A stretch of DNA of 64,000 bases from Hyperoplus lanceolatus (lineage: Eukaryota > Chordata > Actinopteri > Uranoscopiformes > Ammodytidae): NCBI GenBank assembly GCA_026929865.2, contig CM049403.1, forward strand, positions 20,988,001 through 21,052,000, written 5' to 3'. The notes under the pieces are model-generated. The model was given only the letters and a program-made list of their open reading frames with translations, ran no database searches and was not told the origin of the DNA. This document shows positions 1 to 12,314 of this stretch, piece by piece. A program made the position numbers and the translations under genes. Every line of letters starts with the position of its first letter. The first letter of the stretch is position 1.

Positions 1-3000
1 CATCAGGACCATACCCTGAGGTCCACACAGATCCGTCCAATTAACTTGTCATTCACTCTGGCCTTTTTTTTTTTTTTTTTTTACTTCACTGAGACTTCAT
101 GGCTTCATTGGTGAAATGGATTAAGCCCCCCCCCCCCCCCACCCCCAATCACCCTCCCACCTCACCCAAAGTACTCTAGTATGCCATTACTTTTACTCAG
201 AATTCCCATCAGGAGAGACTTTCGTCAAACCGAAGGCTTGGCTCAATGAGGTAGAAAGGTTATTTTCCAGTAAGACTTTGATTCATTTGTAATACACAAT
301 ATGTATGATGATTAACATGCTATAATAACATTAATATGCATACTGTATGTAAAATATTATAGAAAGAAAATAAAAGTGGGCAAACATGTTTCAGTTCTGA
401 ACTTCGGAGTCGCTCTTGAGTTTTAGTAATTTCCAGTAGAAGATGTAATTAAATCACAATTAATTTACACAGTAATTAATCATCTATCATCAAGGTCTTT
501 TCAGGACAGCTCCATGTAAAATATATCATATTTTGGATAAGCAGGTATAAATCATCTGCCAGGGGGCATGCTTTTCCTGACACTTATTTTGGTTCCTCAC
601 AAGCCACCTAAACCATGCCTCCCATGGTTACAGCATCAGCTTTGATAAATCTCATTAGCCCTATACTCGGCACAGTCATTTGCATAAACTTGTTTGGTGT
701 TCACCAGCCTGGGGTTGCAGAACCTCTATAAATGCGTCTTTGTGGTGATGACCTGATGAGAGACTTTTTTATTTTGCAACCACACAATACTGTTTATGAC
801 AAAGTGTTTGATATTGTAAATACCCTTACCACACTCTTGTGTGGTTTGCAAAGACTAAACCATAGGGCAAATCTATCCCACAGTTATTGTATTCTTTTAC
901 ATCTTCACGCTGCCAAAATGTAACATGAAATTAAAAAATAAAAACATTTATCAAAAGCAGCAGGCTGCACCGTGTCCCTCTGAAACACAATGTGCATTGG
1001 CACAGGGCTGAGCTTCCCTCCACAATAAACAGCCTTTGTTTGTTGTTTTGTTGTTTCTCCACCATTCTCTGATCAGGCCAAACACTTTTCTATTATTCAT
1101 TGTATTCAATAGTATGGCAAAGTGTGCTGAAACCAAATCTGTGCATTGGAATGTAGTATGGAATGTAGGCCATCAATAAATTATACAGTAGTGTTTGATA
1201 CAGTGCAGGAGCAGTAGTAGATGAAAGCCTGCCATAGAGATCTGTGAATATGAACTCTATTAGTATGAGAATATGTTTTGTAATGAATAGAAAGATCTGG
1301 AACAATTTTTAAAGAGGTCAGACATCCTACTTCAAATATTGTTCTTTTTTTCATCAATATGCTGTATCTATGTAGGGATGATTTTTGCATCAATGATCAG
1401 GGTTTTCCCTTGCTCCTGAGGGTACTGCGATATCTAGCATGGAGGGGAGGGAGGCATGATTTGAATATATATTTTAAGTCTGGCTTTATCTCCAACATTG
1501 TGCTGTATTCAATGGGAGATTGTAGATTTATGTTTTGTTGCTGTTTTTTCTCGCCCGCTGTTTTTCCTATATTCAAATATCTGAATATCCAAATCCAAAT
1601 ATGAGCTGTCTTTTATCTTGTCTGCCATCATAAGTCACATTCAAGCACATATGTATATGACAACCCAGACCCACCACTCTCTTTTAAGCCCGGTAACAGT
1701 TAAGGGTACTGCTTGCCTTGTCCTCTAGAAAATGCATGTATGTAATCCTAAATAAAAAAATATTTTGTATTTGTTCAAGCCCACAATGTTTAGCTACACA
1801 GGACTTTGGCACTGAACACTTTTTCTTAAAGGATAGTTAATGTTTCAAATTAGTAGCACCACAAAAATCTTCCGAAACAGTTCAACATTTCAGTGCTGAC
1901 ATTAATAGACATTAATATGTAGGCTATTAAAAGTGGAGTCAGCAATTCTCATCAAAAACACTGTGTCAAAATCAACATATATACTGTATAACCTCACCAT
2001 CCCCTTCTTGTCCATACAGTGTGTGTGTGTGTGTGCGCTGAAATAAAGTCAGGCTCTGGAACTGGGTATGTACACAAAGGGAGTTGGACCAAGACAATCA
2101 ACTCTTCTCAGACCATTCAGCTACATGCAGCATTCCTGCCGTTAGTAGCAACAATGCTATTCTATACTATTGGACATGTAGTGATGACTGCTGCTGCCAA
2201 GGCAAGGCACGTCTGAGGGCGGAGCCTCTGAAGGAGCACAAGGACGGGTGTATTTATTAGGGTGGTCAGTTTAAACAAGCTTGCTCTGGAATGACTTGCT
2301 ACATCTTTATTTTTTAGTCCCTTTGACTGACATGGACATTTTTCAGACTGTATTCAAGATTCACTGTCGCTTAGTAACTCTGATAAGAGCTATTTGTGTT
2401 AAAAAATGTATGTATAAGATCATAGTTTTCTTGTCCACTGCTCCAGTTCAAATACTGTATATGCCAGCCTCGTATTACAGTAACAGACAAGGCCATAGTT
2501 AATTCTAAATAATTGTATTACCTTCACCATGATTCACTCTCACGTGAAATTCCTGCAGGAAAGACCCTTCCCCTTGTTTTTCAGTTAGAGTTGGCATTGG
2601 TGCGTGGAAGCCGGCCTTACCGATGCCAGTCAAAGCTGTAATTTAATTTCATATTGATTTCTTGTTGACCTCCCATGAAGCAGTCATCATTCAGTAATGT
2701 GCTCCACAGATTTTTCTAATGAAATCAATACCCCCCTGCCAAACAGAAGTCCAATAGCTCTCTGTGGGTACGCAGTGCTATAACAAAGTGAGTATGGGGA
2801 ACATTGGTGGGTAAAAGACAATACTTTCACTGTCTGGCAGCATAATCAATCACACTTGAAGATACAGGTTAGTATATTTTATATTGAAAAAAATATAAAG
2901 AAAACAGATTTTCCAACAACTATAATGCTCACAACATATAATAATGTGGTTGTAAATATTACAGCAAAATTGTGTTTGTATTTTTGTCAAATGTTTTTGG

Positions 3001-4587
3001 GATTGTGGTTGAGCTATTTTTGCAGACGTCGTGTGCATGGTGGGGTGAAGTTTGATTCTCACAAAACAGTTTACAGCTGTATAATCCAGATATGTTGTCA
3101 ACATATACAGCCATTTTGGCATGATTGAATCAATGAACCCCCCCCCCCCCCCCAGCACGTTTGATTTTGACAGCTCTTATACACAGATTAGGATTTATGT
3201 TACACAATTGCTTCTGAGGAATTGTAAACAGAGAAATTTCCAATTGTGACTCTGGGATCATTCATTACAGGCGCTGTCACAGTTTGTTATGTCTGTTCAA
3301 TCCTACTCAATATGACAGGGAACTTTTACAAAAATGAATAAAGTCCGTATTACGATGGAAAGTCCTGTTGGCGAGAGTCACTAAATCTGTCAGCTCAACA
3401 TGTGCATTTCATTGTAGTAATGTAGGTAAATCACTAATCCACTACGGTGAGGGTAAATGGTGTGTACCAAGTCGAGTGGTAGGGAGGTGACTTAAAAGGT
3501 TTGGGTGAAATCCTATATTGTTTAATTTAATCTCGCAGAAGTAACCTACCTTTGAAAACAAAGGGGACATTAATAGAAAGAAACGAAAAAACAGTCAAGA
3601 AAAGATACAGTACATGCAGTTTTACACACATGCTATTGCCCGTGGTTATTGCAATGACATTGACATTATGTTGTTGGTATTTTGCTTGGTCTGTTTCAAC
3701 ATTTGCAGTGTCCCCTCTGGACTGTGTGTGATGTCCTTTAACACTTCAAACACCAACCACCTATTTGGATGACATCACTTTCCACCAATGACAGCACTGT
3801 TGTGGAAACTGTCAAGGTGACTTTTGCACATCCGACCCGATTTGCAAGTGGCACTAGCTAAGCCAATGTTGACTGTGGGGCTTTTCCACAGTTTAATTTG
3901 AAGAGCCGCTTTGGACCTCCGCCAACACAGCAAAACACACCTCTCACCCTCTAACCTGAAGTGGGCACGCTTTAACAGTGTCAGAGGTGGGCAAGGTTTT
4001 TCTGAGTTTGTGCCACTTTCAATTGTTTAATTTCAGGCACTTTTGTGATGCAGTCATTTGGTTGATGTTGATAACATAACGTCAGAGCCAGAAGCAATGC
4101 AATGTTAAAATGTGTGGTTTTCAAAAGATGTTGAAGGTGATCAAGGTTTAGCTTCTATTGTGGGACTCTAACTCAAGCCCTAGGAAGTGAGGAATTAAAA
4201 GAGCAAAATACAGAAACCTAGCAGCCAGTGCCTTATCTCCCTTCAGAAATCCCGACTTTGCCACATTGAAGCTTTTTTCAGTTTGCTCTTGTGTGTCTCT
4301 ACCCTGTCATATAAAGCATTACACATTAGCTCAATTCATAAAGTAAAGCATGCTCTGTGGAGTGCTCTGATGTCACACAATCTCGATGCACTCAGGTTTT
4401 TTAGTGCTAGTTCAGTTCTGAGAGTTCTGAGTGCCATTAAAATCTGCTGTAAAATGTTAAAAAATGTCAAATGTTAGCCCTTTCAAAGTAAGACATGAGT
4501 CTCTGAGGATGGAAGGAAGAAGGTATGCTGTTGGCACAGGACTCAGGAGTCAGGGAATGGTTGTATACTCAAAGAGTAAGAGATCTC
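1..4587. other. Non-coding stretch, no gene recognised
   Basis: AT-rich sequence without an ORF resembling a known protein. It holds a T run (64-82), C runs (126-140 and 3138-3153) and a short GT array (about 2019-2034). I see no splice-flanked coding exon, tRNA or recognisable transposon end. Short ORFs here, such as the overlapping ones around 2850-3158, are low-complexity chance frames. Confidence 0.6.
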
Positions 4588-5172
4588 TTATGGGCAGAGA
4601 TATGTGTCAGTAGAACTTGAATTCGAATTGATCGACTTGAATATGAATTGATCAACCTGCATTTGAATTATTAATACTTGAATTTGAATTTATACACTTG
4701 AATATGAATTAATCATTTGAATTTGAATTAATTATACTTGAATCTGAATCAGTTAATATTCGAAATGACACATTCAAATAAAAGTTCTAAATTCAAGTTT
4801 TCAAATTCAAGTAGAAAAAATTCAGATTCAAGTAGAGAAAATTCAGATTCAAGTAAAAATGTGCACATCAGGTTTCTTTGAGGAAGAGCAATCGAGTGCA
4901 GATCTCTGATCTCTACAGCGTCCGGTGGTTGACCGTTATTTAATGTTCAGGAAATATAAAGTCATAAATTAGTTTATTTAATCATCATCTGTGTTTTTGA
5001 CCTCTTGTTTTATAATTGAAGTGTCTTTTAGAACACTAATCACGTTTCAGTAATGAAACTGAAAGTAGTTATAATATCACCAATAGGCTATAGGCTATCA
5101 ATGAGAACAGACGGTCAAACAGCATCCAAATGAGATCCAATCCTAAATACAATAAACAGTAACATGGCAAAC
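4588..5172 (+). repeat. Left terminal inverted repeat of foldback element
   Basis: Left arm of the 585-bp inverted repeat. From about 4614 to 4750 it carries direct units ACTTGAATATGAATTGATC with variations of the last bases. From about 4780 to 4860 the same core appears in reverse orientation (ATTCAAGT), so the arm is itself a partial palindrome. The inner half (4860-5172) is unique sequence. Repeated subterminal motifs of this kind are commonly transposase-binding sites; that role is inferred here. Confidence 0.9.
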
Positions 5173-5445
5173 TTATTTTTAGGCAAGCTCTAATTGATTA
5201 TTTAGCCTATTCATTTTTTCACACATTTATATGTTTAGAGGCGGAGGATTCCTCCGACGCTCTCTGTCCGGCTTATCAGACAGCACTCAGCTGTCTGTCA
5301 GTTGAGCTGGACAAGCAACGTAAAATCATCAGGAAATGATAAAAACATCCCGATGGAGATTTATATGGAGTGATTTTGCTTTAACTGTCCTACAGGGTCG
5401 CGTTGTGGCAGTGACACTCTTTCTTCAGTCGGAGCTGCAGCGTAA

Positions 5446-5625
5446 AGTGAAAACAAACTCAGAGTAGGTCAAATCACCTATCCAGTAGACCCACGGCGTA
5501 TGTTGCTGCAGTAACTGACTCTCGGTTGCGCTGAACCTGCTACCTGAAATGGAAAAACCGAGAGTTTCCACTAACTCAGAGCGAACAAACTCTGGGTTGC
5601 CTCAAAACCACCTGAAACAGGCCCC
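5446..5625 (-). mobile_element. PIF/Harbinger-like element end nested in the foldback core
   Basis: Read on the minus strand the segment begins GGGGCCTGTTTCAGG and continues with repeated AACTCTGAGTT/AACTCTCGGTT motifs. From memory this resembles terminal sequences of fish Harbinger-type non-autonomous elements. Only one end is visible and no matching second end was found, so it would be a captured or truncated fragment. Confidence 0.35.
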
Positions 5626-5639
5626 AGTTCTTCAGACAA

Positions 5640-7175
5640 AGTAGCCTATGAATACTGGCATTGTGAGTTTAAAAGAAATGACTAAAAACGATGCCCTTTG
5701 AAACACATAGACCTAGGCCTAATTTATTTAAACTGTTCGTGATCTGACAACTGTAGGCCTACGTGCAGTCATTCATAAACACTTAGGCTACAATAAATAA
5801 GAGATGAAGATAAATGGGACGTTGGAAGTATAGGGGGTGCGGCCTCACCCCCCCCTCACCACCGCCTGCACCCCTCTCCGCCCCCCTACACTTTGCCCTG
5901 TGCTCCCGCGATTGCTCTGTAAACAGTCTCATAGCCTATGTCCTCTTTCCCATCTCCTGCTCCCTCACATCAACTTGACAGAGCATAAATATATATACAC
6001 TATAATATATATATAGCATAGGCTATATACTGTATAGGCTACAGTATATGCACGTCGCATTTCTTCCCCGTGCCCAGGACGAGATTACGTTTGTGCCCCG
6101 CCTTCCCATGCGCACCTCGGTAGAGTCAAAGTGCTGAGGGGCGCGCACTAATGAGCATAGGTTATCATTAAAAATCCAGGTTAATGGCACAAAGCAGTAG
6201 ATAACTTCAACATAGTCACTATAGGCCTACGTTCCCTCCGTCTGTCAAGCGCCCTACCACAGCGCATGCATCAAGTAAAGGCGAACATAGCCTATTAACA
6301 CTGCGTAAGGTCGTAAAAAAGTTGGGTCGTCTTATATTCGGGGTCTAGTATTCGGCGTCCAGTAATGGACTGCCCGATACCAGAGCGGTCATTCAGCTTC
6401 AGGGCCTGTGTCCAAGTTGTATTTATTTTATTTTCTTTGGGTGGAACCAACACTGGCTGTGCTCTCAGAAGCGGCCGGTATGCGTGTGTGCAATGGGACA
6501 GATAACGCTTTATGTGGAGAGAAAATAGAGGCACGGGAAATCGCCAAAGCCTCCAATAGTAGCTGCATCCCCGGAGAACAACACCCTAAAGCCTCGACTC
6601 ATTATGTCGCGAGTCAACGTGTCAGACGCAGGAATCGGCTGTGCGATCGACTTTTACTGTGGCTTTTTAGCTGCGGTTGTGTGCTGAGGAGAGATTGCCA
6701 ACTGCACTGTCCTTTTCCGCACCACCAGGGCCACCGTAATGTTTAGATGTCATCATTTGCATCAAAGCCCTTATGATAATAAGAATGAGAGGCTTCATTA
6801 AAACGCTGTCCATGCGCTGTCTATGCGGTTGTTGTGATTGTAACTTTGTCGGCTGTTAACTGAAACTAACGGAGATCGCGGAAGCCTTCCCCTCGACAAC
6901 GTTAACGTGCACTGCCCCGTTATCATTTCAGCCTTAAACCACGACCTTGATAGCTTTCGTTTCAGCACTAGGCTATGTGATTAACTATGAGCATTAAATA
7001 AATGCTGCGTCTCAAATGCCGAGGACAGCAGCGAGGATGAGGCTATGCCACGACCAAACCAGAGTATAGGAGAGATGACAGCGAGAGCGATCACAGCGGG
7101 GCACAAGAATAAAGTCACACATCAGAGTTCGGTCTATGTAAGAGCCATTGACCCTCTGTCTTGTTTGTTTATATT
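5640..7175. other. CpG-richer core of foldback element
   Basis: Unlike the AT-rich arms, this core is relatively rich in CpG, with many CG dinucleotides between about 6050 and 6960. Around 6322-6345 it contains TCGTCTTATATTCGGGG, a motif I associate with mariner/Tigger-like repeats. No transposase, nuclease or host protein is recognisable. It may be a patchwork of older repeats or a captured genomic fragment. Confidence 0.4.
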
Positions 7176-7760
7176 GTTTGCCATGTTACTGTTTATTGTA
7201 TTTAGGATTGGATCTCATTTGGACGCTGTTTGACCGTCTGTTCTCATTGATAGCCTATAGCCTATTGCCGATATTATAACTACTTTCAGTTTCATTACTG
7301 AAACGTGATTAGTGTTCTAAAAGATACTTCAATTATAAAACAAGAGGTCAAAAACACAGATGATGATTAAACAAACTAATTTATGACTTTATATTTCCTG
7401 AACATTAAATAACGGTCAACCACCGGACGCTGTAGAGATCAGAGATCTGCACTCGATTGCTCTTCCTCAAAGAAACCTGATGTGCACATTTTTACTTGAA
7501 TCTGAATTTTCTCTACTTGAATCTGAAATTTTTCTACTTGAATTTGAAAACTTGAATTTAGAACTTTTATTTGAATGTGTCATTTCGAATATTAACTGAT
7601 TCAGATTCAAGTATAATTAATTCAAATTCAAATGATTAATTCATATTCAAGTGTATACATTCAAATTCAAGTATTAATAATTCAAATGCAGGTTGATCAA
7701 TTCATATTCAAGTCGATCAATTCGAATTCAAGTTCTACTGACACATATCTCTGCCCATAA
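7176..7760 (-). repeat. Right terminal inverted repeat of foldback element
   Basis: Reverse complement of 4588-5172 with no net length difference and only scattered substitutions. Examples are a G/A change in the GAAGTGTCTTTT segment and two adjacent changes in ATAATATCACCAATAGG. The high identity implies recent insertion or gene conversion between the arms. Confidence 0.9.
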
Positions 7761-9767
7761 TCTCTGCTCAGCACAGACAGGTCTGACAGGGCTCATTAGC
7801 AGATTGAGACAGACTTTTACCCTCCATGGGTTTAGGCACCTGCACTTATATGAATAACACTTTGCCTCAGAAGCATATCAATCCACTTAATGTTTATATA
7901 CATACAGTATAGAATATGGCCTTGCACTGCTGCTACACTAATACAACTTCCAACGGCATGACACGGGATCAATCCGCGCAACTGCCATGATAGTCTATAG
8001 CTCGCTGGCAAAACACTGACAACCCCCTATTGCTGCTCGCTCTCTGTAAGTCACTCCGGATGAGAGCATTGGCTAATACCTTGAATTGAAATAAAAAAAA
8101 GCGTTTCATATTCATGTGCAAGTAGTGTGTCAACACCTGCAAAAATGAGTGTCATGGTACAGGAAAGAGCCAATGTAGGTCTCCGCCACCACCACACAGA
8201 GGCTTGGCACATGAAATAGCTTTCGAATGAACAAAGCAGCAGAGAGCTGGCATGTCTGACAGAGTCTGATAACATTATATACATGTCTGTCACAGTCATG
8301 GGTGCTTGAAACATAAATGTATGTGTTACTTGGCTTCAGAAATATTACCCCATGCAGCAGAATGCTCCAGATTTGCAGTGGCCCAAGACGACGGGGTAGA
8401 GAACAAGAGGGGAGGAGGGCGGAGGGGAAAGCAGAGAGAGGTGGACTGGGGTTGATGGAGCGGTGGTGAGGGTGATGCAGGGCGAGTGAAATGAAAATGC
8501 AGGCGTGAAAAATTAAATGCACAAATGGTGTTGACGGAGGAGGCGCTAGAGAGGACGGGGCAAACACGTCTGCACACCTAATGAGTTCCCCTGCGAAGAC
8601 AAAGACACTGTCCTTCACACTGGATTCCTTCAGCCAATTGTCTGACATGCAAATGCAGAGATATACCATCGAGGTATGGGAACGCTTGAGACCCTCAACA
8701 CGCTCTGTGGGTTTTTAAAGGCTCTCGTGCAAATGCAATGTAGTGAAACCTCTGCAAACACAATTGGGAGACAAAGTCATCCAATGACCTCATTCACGTT
8801 TGACACCTCCAAAAGATTTACATGCATATCCTGTACGCACACGTAGGAATGCAGCGATAAACAAATCCAAAAGAATGAAAGTATTTTCCAGCGAGGACAA
8901 AAGGCAATTACAACACATTGCCTGCAAATTGGGTGTCAGCCAAGTATCCCCTGCACACCGTGCAAAAACAAAAAAAGAGAGGGAGAGAGCGAATGAAGGG
9001 GCAAAGTGGGTAGAGCAAGAGAGCTGATCGTACCCTAAGTAACAGAGAGCAAAGAGAAACAGATGGAGAAGAAGAAAGGAGAGGGAGAACATGAGAGAAA
9101 GTGTGAGGCAAAGACAGCGAGGAAGATGGACAATGTCAAAATCCTTGAAGCATTTCAAGTAACAACCTCTCAAGATTCCCCATGGAGGGAAGCAGTTCTC
9201 TAAAATCTCACTGTAAATCACTGTGTAGATGTGAGACAACAGAGTCAATCTTCAGCACCGACTGAGGCGCACACCATTTCCTATTTAACTGCTCAACCTC
9301 TCAGGGTAGAGAAGAGTGCTTTCAGCAGTGCAATGAACTGAATAGTCATGACAATAATCACCAACAAAATCATAAACTATTTTAGTTTTTTTTATTCTTA
9401 ATTAATGTTCACTTTATTTACATACATGTACAGCAAAACCACAGGATTTCATGGACAAGCCCACATTTTAATATATTGCATGAATCCCTTATTGAGATGG
9501 AGAAAAGATGCAACACTCTGTCGCCCTTTCATTGATTATCTGAGGCAAACAGCAAACAGCAAAGAAAGAGAGAGCCAGACAATAAGTGAAAAAGAGACTA
9601 GGGTCGCTAAAAGGGAGTGTGAAGCCTAGTGAGAGATTACGCTCTGTGCTACTAACAGGGCAGTGCGTAGGCATCCATTTAAAAATAGGCTAGCATGTAA
9701 AATGGGCCAGATAGTTGATAAAGCATCCTCACTCAGCCAGAGTAATGAGCTAGGATCCACTGGCTCT
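7761..9767. other. Non-coding stretch, purine-rich segments
   Basis: No recognised gene. Two segments have strong purine bias on the plus strand (about 8395-8480 and 8960-9125). The pyrimidine-rich opposite strand produces long Ser/Pro/Leu-rich frames that are not credible proteins. Confidence 0.5.
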
Positions 9768-9775
9768 ATTAGCGG
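9768..9775 (+). repeat. Left target-site duplication of hAT element
   Basis: ATTAGCGG, identical to 11769-11776 directly outside the right end of the hAT element. Confidence 0.93.
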
Positions 9776-11768
9776 CAGTGTTGGGAGTAACGCGTTACAG
9801 GAAGTAATGCATTACTGTAATGCATTACGTTTTGCTGTAACGCGGTAATGTAAGGCATTACAGCAAAAAAAAATGGTAATATGTAACGCGGTACATAGCT
9901 CAGAAAGGTGCGTTACAATGCATTTTAAACCCGAAATTGACTGGTTTGTTGTTTTTATACAAATTGGCCAACACCGCGAGTTTCGCAGAGGAGAAAAAAA
10001 AACACGCTAATGTTACTGCTAGAGGAGAAGAAAACTCGATTTGCTGCTACAATTGATTCCAAAGATGCGCTAGCCTACTGGCTTCCGTCTCACTGCCCAA
10101 GTTATTGAAAACTTTTGTGGTGTTTGGAGACTCTGACGTGAAAGCACGTATCACTCTGTGCTCAACGAGCAGCGGGTGCTGCCGCGAGCCCCTCCCCGTC
10201 TAAGAGCACTCGGAGGCGGTCAGTCTCGGAGCAGCCCCTCGGAGCGAGTCCCTGCCTGCTGTCAGAGCAGAGAGGTGACACACCTCCGCGTCCAGGCTGC
10301 AAATGAATCGCGCTGTTGTTAGGTGCGAAATCGGAGATAGTGTGCCACGAAGCTATTTATGCTGAAGCGGTATTGCTGGATTTAGGAGTTATTTAGAGAT
10401 ATGGCAAGCAAAAAGTTGACGAGTAGGGAGTTGGTGTTCACTCTTTCTACGGCCCCGGTCACGGTGCGTCCATGCGCAGCAGTGGTGCAGCCATGCGACT
10501 CAGCATTATATATATATTAATATTATCATATTATAATGATAATAATGATGATAATAGTAATAATGCAGAATAGAAGAAAAAAGGAAACAAAAATGGTGGT
10601 GGGTAAAAAAAAATCATAAAAAACGCCTACTGTTTACATGAGTTTTGTGGTGTAGTTCTAGTTCTAGTTTGCAACTGTTGGCTTACAACAAAGTGGACAT
10701 CATTACAAATGGATGGAGGGGTGAATCTGATTAAATAATTTCAACTCTCTTTCAAAATATCAGGTATTTCATGGAAATTACATAATGGCCTACAACATGG
10801 CCGCCACCATATGACGTCATAATATGCTAATTAGATGGGAAAATTTACTCCCCAGAAAAACTTTAGGTCATTCTCAATATTTGTCTCATTTACACTTTGT
10901 CTCTATCTCAAACCACATTCAATCCAGAGCCTTCTGAAATTTAAGTGTCAAAATCTAGTATTTTTAAAAATAAAACCCGGCGCCTAAAGGGTTTGCTTTG
11001 ATGCAAACTATGAAATCTTAACATAACGGCGGCAATGATGGTGCGTAAAGGACAGCGCAGTTGGCAAGCTCTCCTCAGTACTAAAAGTGCTGCAGCAAAA
11101 AAGTCACAATAAGAGTTGATCGCTTTGTCGATTCATGCCTCTGACACACATCGACTCCCAACATAATGAGTGGATGCTTTGAATTAGCAAAGGAGATATA
11201 TTAAGGCTACTATTGTTATTATAAAATGTCACGCAAGAGAGACGATAAACAAACATAATGGGCTGTTATCATTTAGATTAGATGGCAAGATGATAAGGCA
11301 GATTCTTTGGAACAACTAAAAAAGGCAAAAGTTGATGATGATGTGAACAACTTGTTTGTGCTTTTAAGTCGCCAGAACGCAAGAAACAAATCTTTGAGGC
11401 TCAATTTACTTTTTCAATCTACAGTAGTAGGCTCTAGCTCTATTGATATTAATATAGGCTAAATAAATACCTAAAGATACAGTATTTCTATTATAAAATG
11501 TATTGCACCATGAGTCATAACTGTGACCATTATATTATATAGCATAGGCCTACTTGTGTGAGCTGCATTGAACACAAGAAGATCTATTGAGAACACCAAA
11601 TCCATATTTCATGTTATTTTGGTGAAAGTAATGCAACAGTAATGTAAAAGTAGTGTAATGCCTTACAATTCAAAGACAGTAATATTGTAATGTAACTAAC
11701 TACTTTGAAATGCCAGTAATAAGTAATAAATACCGCATTACGCTTTTGAAGTAACTTGCCCAACACTG
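9776..11768. mobile_element. Non-autonomous hAT-superfamily DNA transposon
   Basis: The element begins CAGTGTTGGGAGTAACGCG and ends GTAACTTGCCCAACACTG, giving 10-bp terminal inverted repeats CAGTGTTGGG. It is flanked by perfect 8-bp direct repeats ATTAGCGG (9768-9775 and 11769-11776), the target-site duplication size of hAT elements. Subterminal repeats of GTAATGCATTAC/GTAACGCG type lie near both ends and resemble transposase-binding motifs. The 2.0-kb interior contains no ORF of 60 codons or more, so it cannot move without a transposase supplied from elsewhere. A CpG-rich patch lies at 10140-10340. Confidence 0.93.
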
Positions 11769-11776
11769 ATTAGCGG
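11769..11776 (+). repeat. Right target-site duplication of hAT element
   Basis: ATTAGCGG, identical to 9768-9775. The perfect match argues that the insertion is not ancient. Confidence 0.93.
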
Positions 11777-12314
11777 AGAGCGAGACACATACACCCAGCT
11801 GTGGCAATTAGACGTATGCAATCATCAGATTATTATCTTTGCACATTAAGTTAGGACAAATCATTGGTATTTGCCCGGTCAAATGAATGCATGCAAATGT
11901 AATATGCTATTAAGTACCCACAAGCATATGTGTTTGCACCTGCACGTGAGTATATGGTTATATGCGTATTACAGTGTTTGGCTCTTGTGCTGGTGCATAT
12001 GCAGACAATAATGACTGTCTATATGCAATAATTAGTGTGTGGTTATGTAGAGAAAATACATATTATACCTATCCTAAAATGAATGTGAGCAGATGGGTCA
12101 CAGAAACCTTCCTTCCTTTGTTGCCCACAGCAGTACATCCAGCAACCAATGGGCATATTGTCAATTTTCTGGTCAAAGACCTCAGCTCCCACTTATAGAC
12201 AAAATCCCCCAAACTGGCACTGTGTATTTGTGTGGGTGCACAAGCACAGCCAGCCATATGCATATACTTTACTGTGGGGTCACACTGCTATATATTTAAT
12301 GTATTGCAAGGGCT
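11777..12314. other. Non-coding stretch, nothing recognised
   Basis: Unique-looking sequence between two transposons. Several overlapping short frames (12069-12457) lack similarity to known proteins and run into the neighbouring repeat. Confidence 0.5.

Larger units (their letters stand above)
4588..7760. mobile_element. Foldback-type DNA element with 585-bp terminal inverted repeats
   Basis: The first 585 bases (4588-5172) reappear as reverse complement at 7176-7760. The arms have equal length and I count about seven mismatches by eye, roughly 99% identity. The outer ends read TTATGGGCAGAGATATGTGT. The four bases outside each end are TCTC, a possible 4-bp target duplication; a TA duplication inside the TTA/TAA ends is an alternative. 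The outer part of each arm is built of about 20-bp ACTTGAAT-type units. The core (5173-7175) has no recognisable transposase; its longest ORF (6408-6746) is unlike anything I know. It looks like a young, non-autonomous cut-and-paste element. I cannot assign a superfamily. Confidence 0.85.

Noticed and set aside
6408..6746. 112-codon ORF in the foldback core as a transposase
   Set aside because: It is too short and has no catalytic or DNA-binding motif that I recognise.
8130..8669. 179-codon minus-strand ORF
   Set aside because: Pro/Ser/Leu-rich translation of a purine-biased strand, overlapped by other frames, with no recognisable domain.
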